Notes under the pieces: model-generated | The model's database searches: none | Told to the model about the DNA's origin: nothing | What the model saw: only the letters and a program-made list of their open reading frames with translations | Assembly (NCBI GenBank): GCA_006227785.1 | Contig: SBFU01000446.1 | Coordinates: forward strand, 1 to 15,218 | Length of the DNA stretch: 15,218 bases | Reading direction: 5' to 3' | Source of the DNA: Burkholderiales bacterium | GTDB lineage: Bacteria > Pseudomonadota > Gammaproteobacteria > Burkholderiales > Burkholderiaceae_C | Position numbers and translations under genes: made by a program | Shown: positions 7,520-14,738 of the stretch, one piece after another | Layout: each line of letters starts with the position of its first letter | Position numbering within the stretch: the stretch's first letter is position 1

Positions 7520-9153
7520 GATCCCTGCACTGTAAAGCGTCGCGGTCGCCCGACCCAGGCTGCCACGGCAAAGCCCAGCACCGGCAGCACGAACTGCAGC
7601 CAGGCATAGGCACCGGTGAGCGAGCGCTGGGCGCCGGCGGCCAGCGTGACGGCCTCGGTCGTCACCGTGTTCCAGCGCCCGGCACCCACATACAGGGTCG
7701 GCAGGTACTGCGCCACACTGACCGCAAAGCCCACCGCCGCCGATGCCGCCAGGGCACGCCGCAACAGTGGCCATTTGACCCGCCACAGGAAATGCCAGCG
7801 ACCATGGCCCAGGCTGGCCGCCAGGCTGCGGTAGCGCGGGTCAAAGCCGAGGTAGGCCGGCGACAGCGCCAGCAGCACATAGGGCAGCACCAGGGTGGTG
7901 TGCGCCAGCAGCAGGCCGGGCCACTGACCCTCCCATTGCAGCCTGAGCACCACACCGTACAGCCCGACCACCCACAGCACGCCCGGCAGCACCAGTGGAA
8001 GGTAGAGCAGGGGGCGCAGCGCGCGGTCCCAGTGGCGTGGTGCCAGCTCCAGCCAGGCGACACACCAGAGCAGGGACAACCCGGCCGATGCCGCGGCCAG
8101 CAGCAGGGTGTCGGTCACGGTGCCTGCGCTGGACCAGACGCTTTGCCAGGCCTGCCATGTCCAGGCCTCGGGCAGCAGGCGGGGAAACGGCCAGACGCCG
8201 GCCACGCTGCCCACGGCCAATGCCATCAGGATGCTGGCGTACACCAGCACCAGCCCATGCCAGCCCCAGGAGGCACGCTGGCCAGTGGCCATTGGCGACG
8301 GTGGTTGGCGCGGCACCGATCCCCGTCGGCCGTCCGGTAGGGGCCGACGAATGCGGCTGACCGTCCACCAGAGCAGTCCGCTGGCCAGCACCAGCAGGGC
8401 CAGCAGGCCGCCGGCCGCAGCGCCCTGTGCATTCACCGCCAGGTCTGCGTCCTGCAGCCATTGCCAGGCCAGCACCGCCAGGGTCGGCGGGCTGGCAGGC
8501 CCGATCACCAGCGCCATGTCGACCACCGTCAGGCCATAGGCCAGCACCGCCATCAATGGCCACCACATCCGTGGCGCCAGTTGCGGCCAGATGACACGCC
8601 ACCAGGCCCGCGACGGCCCGTAGCCCAGGGTCTGCGCCAGGCTGTGCTCCGCCTGCCAGCGTCGGCGCACGTCATCCCGCTGCAACTGGCTGGCGGCGGT
8701 CCAGAGCAGGAAAGGCACCTCCTTGAGGACCAGTGCCACCATCAGGCCCAGACCCCAGGGATCCTGGGTGGTGGGCCACGGTGGCGGAAAGTCAAACCCG
8801 GTCAAACCGGGCGAGACCGCCCGCAGCAGCCAGCCGCTGGGCGCCACCAGAAACACCAGGCCGATGGCCAGGGCCGCATGGGGGGTGGCCAACATGGCCG
8901 GCAAGGCCCGGCTCATGCGCGACAGGCGCTGGCGCACAAAGGCCTGCGCCAGCAGCCAGGCACTGATCCACCAGGCCATGGCGGTCGAGACCACACCGGT
9001 CCAAAGCGTCAGGACGAGGGCTTCGCCGGATTGCGGTGCGGCCACCAGCGACTGCCAGGCGGCCATATCGGCCAACGAATGCAGGGCCAGCAGGCCCACT
9101 GCCATCAGGGGCAGCAACACCAGGGCAGACAGGGCGACTGCAGACCAGCGCAT
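7516..9153 (-). CDS. ynjC: ABC transporter double permease (YnjC-like)
   Basis: A 545-residue inner-membrane protein made of two binding-protein-dependent permease units in one chain, so it can form the whole membrane channel. Each unit ends in an EAA-type coupling loop that docks the ATPase: SLAQTLGYG...WP (171-190) and SLAASLGHG...WP (443-462). About twelve membrane segments are visible. A more polar linker with PDGRRGSVPRQPPSP joins the halves. Length and two-unit layout resemble E. coli YnjC (about 510 residues) and the ThiP/FbpB type. The ATG at 9151-9153 shares one base with the stop of the DEP-domain gene (TGATG). The substrate is unknown; the class imports small molecules, for example thiamine or Fe3+ in characterised relatives. 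Confidence 0.9.
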   Translation of the reverse strand: MRWSAVALSALVLLPLMAVGLLALHSLADMAAWQSLVAAPQSGEALVLTLWTGVVSTAMAWWISAWLLAQAFVRQRLSRMSRALPAMLATPHAALAIGLVFLVAPSGWLLRAVSPGLTGFDFPPPWPTTQDPWGLGLMVALVLKEVPFLLWTAASQLQRDDVRRRWQAEHSLAQTLGYGPSRAWWRVIWPQLAPRMWWPLMAVLAYGLTVVDMALVIGPASPPTLAVLAWQWLQDADLAVNAQGAAAGGLLALLVLASGLLWWTVSRIRRPLPDGRRGSVPRQPPSPMATGQRASWGWHGLVLVYASILMALAVGSVAGVWPFPRLLPEAWTWQAWQSVWSSAGTVTDTLLLAAASAGLSLLWCVAWLELAPRHWDRALRPLLYLPLVLPGVLWVVGLYGVVLRLQWEGQWPGLLLAHTTLVLPYVLLALSPAYLGFDPRYRSLAASLGHGRWHFLWRVKWPLLRRALAASAAVGFAVSVAQYLPTLYVGAGRWNTVTTEAVTLAAGAQRSLTGAYAWLQFVLPVLGFAVAAWVGRPRRFTVQGS

Positions 9154-10181
9154 CAGCCCTGAAACCGGTAGTACAGGTGGTCGTCCTTCACCGGGTGCTG
9201 GTCGACCACATGTCGAATGAGGCCATAGCGCCAGAGCCTGTTGAGCTGGACCTCGGCGTCCTCCCGGGAGATTCGACAGCGTACCTGCAGCAGATCCACG
9301 GCCTCCGACCCTACCCAGCAGTTGGGGTGGCTGCGACCAAGGTACAGCCGGTCGGTGACCTTGACACCATAGGGTGGCGACAAGAGACGCAGGATCTTGT
9401 CGGGTGACGTGCTGAGGGCGGCGGACACGCAGTCGGATCGGTAGAAAAGATCCTGGTCTTCCAGCGCGTGCTCATGCACGACATGGTGCAGGAAGCCGAG
9501 CGACCCGAGTGCGCGGCCGGCCTGCAAGGCCTGTGGCCGTGACAGGCCATGGCGCCGGGTCAGCCAGTCGACCACTTCGCGACCCAGCAGGCTCTTCGGG
9601 TAGGACTTGAGCTGGTGCTGACGCGTCGGCGCCTTGACCTGGCCGGTCATGTCCTGGGCCAGGGCTTCGGCACCCAGTCCGCACAGGGCCCGGATGACGG
9701 CCCGGTGGTCGTCATGGCTGTTAGCGGCGGGCCACTGGTTCAGGGTGCGGGTGACGGTCGGCATGTCCGTTGGCGGCAGCGACAGCAAATCCGTGAGCAG
9801 CGAAATCGTCTGCCAGTCGTCCGACAGCACGGTGCTTGAGGTCAGGTCGGGCAGCAGGTCGGCAAACCCCAGCGACCGTACCCAGGTCCTGTCCGATGGC
9901 CAGACGGGCCCCTGCCGGTGACGTGTGAGCACGATGCGGGACCGGGCCTCGGCAGGCAGCTGGCCGGCCAGTCGCGTCACAGTCAGGCCCTGGCCAGACA
10001 GGATCTCCAGGTCGACCAGCATCGCGCACCCCGGATCCAGCAACCGTTGGGTCAGGACGGGCCAGGGGTCCTGGGCGTCAGTGACATCAACCGGGGGCAC
10101 GCCCAGCGCCATGCAGATCCCGCGGCCCAAGGCACGGGGCCAGCCGTCCGGCAGCAGCAGCAGAATCTCTGCCCGTTGCAT
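9153..10181 (-). CDS. Tandem DEP-domain protein with degenerate receiver-like N-terminus
   Basis: A 342-residue protein with no signal peptide or membrane segment, so probably cytosolic. Residues ~180-250 and ~262-341 each look like a DEP domain: LLGREVVDWLTRRHGLSRPQ with HHVVHEHALEDQDLFYR, then WVGSEAVDLLQVRCRISRED with RHVVDQHPVKDDHLYYRF. DEP domains are small winged-helix-like modules that bind proteins or membranes. Residues 1-~115 have alternating hydrophobic strands like a response-regulator receiver. D57 (LVDLE) sits at a phosphoacceptor-like position, but the conserved Lys near the last strand appears to be missing (FADLLPDL). I chose the ATG at 10179-10181. A GTG at 10193 (overlapping the ynjB stop as GTGA) or at 10214 would add 4 or 11 residues. 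The gene is locked between ynjB and ynjC by overlapping codons. I know of no named family for this layout; a role in controlling the transporter is inferred. Confidence 0.78.
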   Translation of the reverse strand: MQRAEILLLLPDGWPRALGRGICMALGVPPVDVTDAQDPWPVLTQRLLDPGCAMLVDLEILSGQGLTVTRLAGQLPAEARSRIVLTRHRQGPVWPSDRTWVRSLGFADLLPDLTSSTVLSDDWQTISLLTDLLSLPPTDMPTVTRTLNQWPAANSHDDHRAVIRALCGLGAEALAQDMTGQVKAPTRQHQLKSYPKSLLGREVVDWLTRRHGLSRPQALQAGRALGSLGFLHHVVHEHALEDQDLFYRSDCVSAALSTSPDKILRLLSPPYGVKVTDRLYLGRSHPNCWVGSEAVDLLQVRCRISREDAEVQLNRLWRYGLIRHVVDQHPVKDDHLYYRFQG

Positions 10182-10189
10182 GGGACCAC

Positions 10190-11410
10190 TCACCGCCCGT
10201 AGCGGCGAATCCACTCCTTCTCCACCGGGTCCACCCAGGTTGCGTGCGGTTCGGGCAGGGTGGGGGCGGGTGCCGTCACCTGACCCGGCAGCGCCTGGGC
10301 CGGAAACTCGGCGCGCTCCTGAGGGCTCAGGCGGGCCATGTCCAGCACCGTCGGGTCGCCCCAGACCGTGATGTCGGCCTTTCGGGCCTGTGCCCTTGCC
10401 GTCAGCAGGAAGTTGGCCACCACCTGGGCGCCTTCGGGCGCGCGGGCGTTGTAGGGGATGGCGACAAAGTGCGTGTTGCCGATGGTGCCACCATTGAACT
10501 GCCAGCTCTTGATGGTGGCCGGCAGGCGCTTGGCCGCGATCTCGTTGGCCGCCTCGTTCGGGTTGAAGGTCATGCCCAGCAGCAGCTCACCGTCGGCCAC
10601 CATTTGCCGGATGGCCGCCGGGCTCTGGGGAAACTGCCGGCCGTTGCGCCAGAGGTGCGGGTGCAGCTCGTCCAGGAAACGCCACAGGGGCGCCGTGACC
10701 CGCTCGAAATCGGCCGGAACGGGTGGCTTGGCCAGCACGGCGCGGTCCGCCACCGTGTCGATCAGGGCCTGCTTGACAAACGTGGTGCCGGTGAAGTCGG
10801 GCAGCCTCGGGTAGGTGATGCGGCCCGGCTGCCGCTTGGCCAGTGCCAGCAGCTCGGTCATGCTCTGCGGCGGCGCGGGCAGCCGTCGGCTGTCGGCGAA
10901 GAAGGTGAACTGGGCCATGCCCCAGGGCGACTCCAGACCATCGGTGGGCACGGAAAAATCATTGAGCGTGGTCGGCTTGCCCACCGTGTCCACCTTGGCA
11001 AAGTTGGGCAACTGCTCAGCCCAGGGGGCGAGCAGCAGGCCGTCGGCCTTCATGGCAGCGAAGTTCTCGCCGTTGATCCAGACCAGGTCCACCGTGCCTT
11101 CGCGCGCCTTGCGGCCGGCGGCCTTCTCGGCACGCACACGCTTGACCACGTCGGCGGTGTCGGTGATCTTGACGTGCTCGAGCTGGATGCCATAGGCCTT
11201 CTGCACCTCGCCAGCCACCCATTGCAGGTAGGCATTGGTCTGGTCACTGCCCGCCCAGGCGTTGAAGTAGACAGTCTGCCCGCGGGCCGCGGCAGTGATG
11301 CCGCTCCAGGAGGCGCTGGCGTTTTGCGCCCACGAGGGCATCGTGGCTGCGCCGGCTGCGCTCCCCATGGCCAAAAGCAGCTGACGGCGGGAAAACTCGC
11401 GATTCGTCAA
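10190..11410 (-). CDS. ynjB: ABC transporter substrate-binding protein (YnjB-like) with Tat-type signal
   Basis: A 406-residue periplasmic binding protein. Stretches such as VYFNAWAGSDQTNAYLQW, HVKITDTADVVKRV and VDLVWINGENFAAMK are characteristic of the YnjB family (COG4134). The N-terminus has SRRQLLLAMG followed by a hydrophobic stretch and an AQA-like cleavage region, a good twin-arginine signal. The protein may thus be exported folded, perhaps with a bound cofactor or ligand. The start is TTG at 11408-11410, supported by GGAGA (11417-11421) six bases upstream. It lies 32 bases after the doxX-like stop with no terminator in between, so transcription from the bufferin genes probably continues into it. 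The ligand of YnjB proteins has not been established as far as I know; thiamine-like compounds have been proposed from homology. Confidence 0.92.
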   Translation of the reverse strand: MTNREFSRRQLLLAMGSAAGAATMPSWAQNASASWSGITAAARGQTVYFNAWAGSDQTNAYLQWVAGEVQKAYGIQLEHVKITDTADVVKRVRAEKAAGRKAREGTVDLVWINGENFAAMKADGLLLAPWAEQLPNFAKVDTVGKPTTLNDFSVPTDGLESPWGMAQFTFFADSRRLPAPPQSMTELLALAKRQPGRITYPRLPDFTGTTFVKQALIDTVADRAVLAKPPVPADFERVTAPLWRFLDELHPHLWRNGRQFPQSPAAIRQMVADGELLLGMTFNPNEAANEIAAKRLPATIKSWQFNGGTIGNTHFVAIPYNARAPEGAQVVANFLLTARAQARKADITVWGDPTVLDMARLSPQERAEFPAQALPGQVTAPAPTLPEPHATWVDPVEKEWIRRYGR

Positions 11411-11416
11411 TTGGTG

Positions 11417-11421
11417 TCTCC
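11417..11421 (-). promoter_or_regulatory. Ribosome-binding site setting the TTG start of ynjB
   Basis: GGAGA on the reverse strand lies six bases before TTG at 11410. No in-frame ATG gives an equally complete signal peptide, so this site decides a rare TTG start. Together with the 32-base gap after the DoxX-like gene, it shows ynjB has its own translation signal even if co-transcribed with the bufferin genes. Confidence 0.7.
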
Positions 11422-11442
11422 GTTGAAAAATAGATATCGAGC

Positions 11443-11940
11443 TTAATTCATGGAAGATGCTGTGCCACCCTCAGGGGTCAGCCAGCGATCCAGCCGGGGC
11501 TTGAGCCATCCGCAGTCGATGGACCATTTGCCCACGCCGTAGAGTGCCAGCGCTGCCAGCAACACACCCCAGGTGATGTGTTGCTGCAAGGCAGCGGGTG
11601 CAATCTCGCTGAGGCTGAGCACGGCCACCACGTTGACCACGCTCAGCCCCAGGGCTGCAAACCGTCCGGCCAGACCGAAGAGCAGCAGCACGGGCAAGAC
11701 GAGTTCGCCGGCCGTGCCCATGATCGCCGCGGTCTCAGGGGGAAGCAAGGGCACCTTGTACTCTTCGGTGAACAGCAGCAGGGTGGTGTCCCAGTCGCGG
11801 ATCTTGGTCAGACCGGCCAGAAAAAAGACCTGGGCGACATAGGCTCGCGCGAGCAGTGCGGCCAGAGGACGCAAACTGTCGAGGCCGCCGGTGAGGCTGC
11901 GCCAGGCGCGCAGGCCCCCGTGGAAAAACAGGGTGTTCAT
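11443..11940 (-). CDS. DoxX-like membrane protein of the bufferin cassette
   Basis: A 165-residue inner-membrane protein with about four hydrophobic segments. The conserved opening LARAYVAQVFFLAGLTKIRDW followed by LPPETAAIMGTAGELVLPVLLL is typical of the DoxX/MauE-like quinone-associated family. Such genes regularly close bufA-bufB-bufC cassettes; the exact role is not settled, though a redox or maturation role near the membrane has been suggested. The ATG at 11938-11940 overlaps the bufC stop as ATGA. An upstream in-frame extension exists but lies inside bufC and lacks family similarity, so it was not used. The next gene, ynjB, follows after 32 bases. Confidence 0.88.
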   Translation of the reverse strand: MNTLFFHGGLRAWRSLTGGLDSLRPLAALLARAYVAQVFFLAGLTKIRDWDTTLLLFTEEYKVPLLPPETAAIMGTAGELVLPVLLLFGLAGRFAALGLSVVNVVAVLSLSEIAPAALQQHITWGVLLAALALYGVGKWSIDCGWLKPRLDRWLTPEGGTASSMN

Positions 11941-12803
11941 GGGATGGTCTCCAGGTTTGGGGTGAGATGGATTCCGGTGTGGTCGCGCACGCCAATCACC
12001 AGTCCGTCGGTCACGGCAGCGATCAGCCACGCCGAGAAGTCGATGTTCTGATCGGTGCTGGCGGCATGGCCCATGGCATCGATCGCCTGCGGCAGCGCAG
12101 CGCCGGCCAACAAGGCGCTCAGCAGCGCATGGGCCGTGGCGTCGTGCCAGGCGATGCGGGGTCGCAGCCCCTGGCGCCAGATCACGGCGTGTTCCGCGAT
12201 GCCTTCTCGCAGCCGCTGGCCCACATCGGCCAGGCTGGGGGTGCCATACAGATGCGCCGTCGTCAGGCTTGCCAACGGGTAAGGGCTGGCGATCACGGCC
12301 GTGCCAGGCGCCAGCATCAGTGTCAGGCCTTGGGGGTCTTCCTGTGTCAGGCGGGCAAAGCTGGCCATGTCGGGTGGCGTGTCGGGCGCACCGGCCGCGC
12401 GGTGCAGCGCCCATTCGGCACGGGCCACATCGCCCAGGTAGGGTGTGTCCGACAGCTGCGTGCTCCGGTCCAGAAAATCGGGCAGGGCGTCGCCCCATTG
12501 CGCCAGGTCACCTCGATGGGGAGGGTGCCGGTGCCACAGGTCGCGTGCCAGCCACGCAAAGTTGTCATGACCGATCAGGGCTGCGACCACAGGAAAGACC
12601 GACAGCAGCGAGCGTTCGGCCAGCGCGTGTCCATTGGCCTGATAGGCCGCCAGGCCTCTCGCGGTCTGAGGTCCGTGGGCAGCAAGGCATTCGTTCAGCT
12701 CGGCCACGGCCGCCAGTGCGTCGTCCGAGCCGGGGCGAGCGAACAGCGCCTGCAGCAGTGCCCGCTGCTGTCGTGCCAGTGTTGTTTCAAGTTGCGGGTT
12801 CAT
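11937..12803 (-). CDS. bufC: BufC-like protein, DUF2063 (putative DNA-binding domain family)
   Basis: A 288-residue soluble protein of the DUF2063 family. The N-terminal part has [17 protein letters not shown], then [55 protein letters not shown], which is the family's conserved block (residues ~9-105). The C-terminal half (~150-285) is the less conserved domain found in bufferin partners. Although Pfam names the family a putative DNA-binding domain, relatives such as MbnC act with the DUF692 iron enzyme as a partner that recognises the precursor peptide. BufC is therefore expected to complex with BufB and present BufA for modification. The start overlaps the bufB stop (ATGA) and the end overlaps the DoxX gene, so expression is tightly coupled. 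Confidence 0.9.
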   Translation of the reverse strand: MNPQLETTLARQQRALLQALFARPGSDDALAAVAELNECLAAHGPQTARGLAAYQANGHALAERSLLSVFPVVAALIGHDNFAWLARDLWHRHPPHRGDLAQWGDALPDFLDRSTQLSDTPYLGDVARAEWALHRAAGAPDTPPDMASFARLTQEDPQGLTLMLAPGTAVIASPYPLASLTTAHLYGTPSLADVGQRLREGIAEHAVIWRQGLRPRIAWHDATAHALLSALLAGAALPQAIDAMGHAASTDQNIDFSAWLIAAVTDGLVIGVRDHTGIHLTPNLETIP

Positions 12804-13687
12804 GCCGCTTGCCTGGCCAGGGGTTGCCCGGGAACGGACACGGCACGGGCATGGTCTACCTCGTCCAGCAACACCTGAAACTCAGGCAGGTCGGTGTCCC
12901 ATTCGATCAACGTGGGCACAGCACCATAGCGCTGAAGGGCGTGCGCGTAGAGCGACCAGACTGCCTCGCACACGCGGCTGCCATGGTCGTCGATGACGAT
13001 GTCGCCACAGTGCATATGACCGGCCAGGTGCAGTTCGGCCACATGTTGCGGCGCTATCGCGTCCAGCCAGCGCCGGCTTTCGGTCAGCGGATCGGTGAAC
13101 TCGCCGCGCAGTTGCGCGTTCAGGGTGTTCACATACACGTTGTTCACGTCGATCAGCAACAGGCAGCCGGTGCGGCGGGCGAGTGCGTTGAGAAACGTGG
13201 GCTCGTCCATCTCGTTGTCGCGCCATTGCACATAGGCCGACAGGTTCTCCACGGCAATACGGCATTGCAGGCGGTCCTGCACCTGGCTCACGTTGTCGCA
13301 CATGACATCGAGCGCCGCGCGGCTCAGGGGAACGGGCAGCAGGTCGCTGGCGTGAAGGCCTGGGCCGCGTGCGAAGCTGGCGTGGTCGCTCACCCGCACG
13401 GGCTCGATGGTCCGCACCAGCCGTGCCAGCTGGTCGAGGTGCCAGGGGTCGACACCCGCTGCCGAGCCCAGTGACAGACCCACACCGTGCAGGCTCACCG
13501 GGTAGTTTTCGCGCCCTTCCAGCAGCACCGACAGAGCGGCGCCGCCAGGGGCAAAGAAATTCTCGGAATGGACTTCGATGAAGTCCAGGGCGGGCCGCTG
13601 TTCCAGCAACGCCGCGTAGTGGGGGTGCCGCCAACCCATGCCCACGCCGGGCGCTGCGGTGGGAGACCGAAGAGTGGGAGAGGTCAT
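12800..13687 (-). CDS. bufB: BufB, DUF692 multinuclear non-heme iron oxidase (MNIO)
   Basis: A 295-residue TIM-barrel enzyme of the DUF692/MNIO family. Expected metal-site segments are all visible: [11 protein letters not shown] (35-45), [11 protein letters not shown] (65-75), VSDHASF (99-105), AVENLSAY (145-152), [11 protein letters not shown] (177-187), LHLAGH (219-224), DDHG (233-236) and IEWDTDLP (261-268). The family uses two or three iron ions and O2 to rearrange cysteines in ribosomal peptides; in bufferins cysteines become thiooxazoles, and in methanobactin oxazolone/thioamide pairs are formed. The substrate is almost certainly the BufA peptide encoded 35 bases upstream. The chosen start is the ATG at 13685-13687, without a strong ribosome-binding site. 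The frame stays open further upstream but there runs through bufA in another frame. Confidence 0.94.
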   Translation of the reverse strand: MTSPTLRSPTAAPGVGMGWRHPHYAALLEQRPALDFIEVHSENFFAPGGAALSVLLEGRENYPVSLHGVGLSLGSAAGVDPWHLDQLARLVRTIEPVRVSDHASFARGPGLHASDLLPVPLSRAALDVMCDNVSQVQDRLQCRIAVENLSAYVQWRDNEMDEPTFLNALARRTGCLLLIDVNNVYVNTLNAQLRGEFTDPLTESRRWLDAIAPQHVAELHLAGHMHCGDIVIDDHGSRVCEAVWSLYAHALQRYGAVPTLIEWDTDLPEFQVLLDEVDHARAVSVPGQPLARQAA

Positions 13688-13722
13688 GGTGGCGGGCTTG
13701 GCGCAGGCTTGAGCCGGGATTC

Positions 13723-14001
13723 TCAGGACTTCATGGCCTTTTTGGCTTCCTCGGCCGAGAGTCCGCCCATGCTCTTGCAGGTACCGGCGGCGACGTATTT
13801 CCACTCGCCCTTGTCGTTGTCCACCTTGGACTGACCGGCGCAGGAGTGGGTGCCTGCGAGGTTGGCGCAATCGTTCTGTCCGGCCTTGGCGATGCCGTAG
13901 CACTTTTCCTTGGCGGTCGTCTGTGCCAGCACGGGCGAGGACAGCAGGGCCAGCGACATCAGGGAAGCGGCGGCGGAGGTGATCAGGGTACGTTGGTTCA
14001 T
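13723..14001 (-). CDS. bufA: BufA, DUF2282 bufferin precursor peptide
   Basis: A 92-residue secreted precursor. Residues 1-26 are a Sec signal peptide with likely cleavage after SSPVLA. The mature part holds four conserved cysteines: C34 in [11 protein letters not shown]45 in QNDCA, C54 in THSCAGQ and C75 in AGTCKSMGG. This pattern is the DUF2282 family (bufferin type 1). In Caulobacter such peptides are modified by BufB/BufC at cysteines and bind copper in the periplasm, protecting cells from excess copper; the same role is inferred here. The start ATG at 13999-14001 has a strong AAGGAGA (14009-14015). It is the first gene of the cassette, and its upstream region holds the ECF-type promoter element at 14079-14104, giving a leader of roughly 70 bases. 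Confidence 0.94.
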   Translation of the reverse strand: MNQRTLITSAAASLMSLALLSSPVLAQTTAKEKCYGIAKAGQNDCANLAGTHSCAGQSKVDNDKGEWKYVAAGTCKSMGGLSAEEAKKAMKS

Positions 14002-14078
14002 GGCGAAATCTCCTTGAGTGGTGGATGGGATGACACAACCATCAGCGGGCGGTTGAAGCACGATGTGGTTAGGCGTGA

Positions 14079-14104
14079 GTCATCTGGAGTACCGGGTTCT
14101 TACA
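14079..14104 (-). promoter_or_regulatory. Putative ECF-sigma promoter of the bufA operon
   Basis: On the reverse strand TGTAAGAACC (14104-14095) is followed by TGACTCA, with GAC at 14081-14079, exactly 17 bases after TGTAAG. The -10-like part is about 78 bases before the bufA ATG. The same spacing and hexamer occur upstream of the thioredoxin-like gene and of the TVP38-oxidoreductase gene. The adjacent ECF sigma gene is the natural candidate to read it; this is inference. Confidence 0.65.
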
Positions 14105-14122
14105 GTCGCCACGAAAAGATTT

Positions 14123-14139
14123 TTTGATCTCAGATCAAA
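14123..14139. repeat. Inverted repeat over the stop codon of the thioredoxin-like gene
   Basis: TTTGATC, a three-base centre, then GATCAAA: a perfect seven-base inverted repeat whose centre is the TGA stop (14130-14132) of the thioredoxin-like gene. No U-rich tract follows the stem on either strand, so it does not look like an intrinsic terminator. It resembles an FNR-type box but has a five-base rather than four-base spacer between TTGAT and ATCAA. Function unknown. Confidence 0.45.
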
Positions 14140-14663
14140 TCGGCGATGCGGTTCCAGGCGTCCGCAGGAACCCTGCCGCGGTAGTTCTCGACCAGGCGAC
14201 CGCTCTTGTCGATCACCAGAGCGCTGGGCAACTGCGATGGCCGCTCCAGGTTGGCGCTGAAACCGCTGCCACCGGCCCAGACCGACTCGAACCGTTGGGA
14301 CTCGGGAATGGACTGGGCCACGAGCCGTTCGTAATCAAGCCAGTCCTGCCGCTTCGGGTCCATGTTCACCCCCAGCAGCGTGAAGGGATGGCCCGTCCAT
14401 CCCTTGAGGTTGGCCCTCAGCTCGCGCATCTTGTCCCTGCACACAGCACAATCGGTGGCCCAGAAGAAGACCAGCACCACCTGCCCCTTGAGGTCGGCCA
14501 GTCGCAGCCTTTGGCCTTTGGCGGTGGTGCCTTCCAGTTCGGGCATGGCCGGCAGGTCGGGTGTGGTCGCCCACAGCGACCCTGGTATGCCAGTGCACAG
14601 CAAAGTCATGAGAGCGAAACGTCGCCGGTTGAGCATGCGGGCAGAGACAGACGAAGCGGACAT
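14130..14663 (-). CDS. Exported thioredoxin-like (TlpA/ResA-type) protein
   Basis: A 177-residue protein. A basic region with NRRRF and a hydrophobic stretch (residues ~12-32, ending SLWA) form a signal sequence, so it should act in the periplasm, free or anchored. The thioredoxin fold is shown by VVLVFFWATDCAVCRDKM (62-79), with the redox pair C72 and C75 (CAVC), and by LPSALVIDKSGRLV with the cis-proline near residue 145. TlpA/ResA proteins reduce disulfides of apocytochromes or copper-binding proteins. The CAVC centre is unusual compared with CxPC in most relatives. The ATG at 14661-14663 has AGGAGA (14670-14675) and the ECF-type element about 27 bases upstream. It lies upstream of bufA in the same direction, so it may help keep bufferin cysteines reduced; this is inferred. 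Confidence 0.88.
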   Translation of the reverse strand: MSASSVSARMLNRRRFALMTLLCTGIPGSLWATTPDLPAMPELEGTTAKGQRLRLADLKGQVVLVFFWATDCAVCRDKMRELRANLKGWTGHPFTLLGVNMDPKRQDWLDYERLVAQSIPESQRFESVWAGGSGFSANLERPSQLPSALVIDKSGRLVENYRGRVPADAWNRIADLI

Positions 14664-14688
14664 AGGGTTTCTCCTGTGAGCACCTTTT

Positions 14689-14714
14689 GTCGACCGATTC
14701 CGATGTTCCTTACA
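14689..14714 (-). promoter_or_regulatory. Putative ECF-sigma promoter of the thioredoxin-like gene
   Basis: On the reverse strand TGTAAGGAAC (14714-14705) and GTCGAC, with GAC at 14691-14689, are separated so that 17 bases lie between TGTAAG and GAC, as at the bufA and TVP38-oxidoreductase elements. The -10-like part is 26 bases before the ATG at 14663, giving a short leader with AGGAGA. It sits in the region shared with the divergent sigma factor gene. Confidence 0.6.
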
Positions 14715-14738
14715 CTCGCAAGCTTTGAATCCGTCGCC

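Noticed and set aside
7531..7556. TGTAAA-containing stretch resembling the ECF element on the forward strand
   Set aside because: The hexamer differs at the last base, it points away from the start of any forward gene, and it lies inside the permease coding sequence.
10244..11446. Forward open frame of 400 codons opposite ynjB
   Set aside because: Mirror of the YnjB reading frame with Gly/Leu/Gln/His-rich translation and no domain.
14124..14138. FNR box TTGAT...ATCAA at the thioredoxin-like stop
   Set aside because: The half-sites are five bases apart; FNR-family sites need four, so the helical phasing is wrong.
14123..14139. Intrinsic terminator after the thioredoxin-like gene
   Set aside because: The inverted repeat is AT-rich and the reverse-strand transcript continues with A residues, not U residues, so it lacks the terminator tail.
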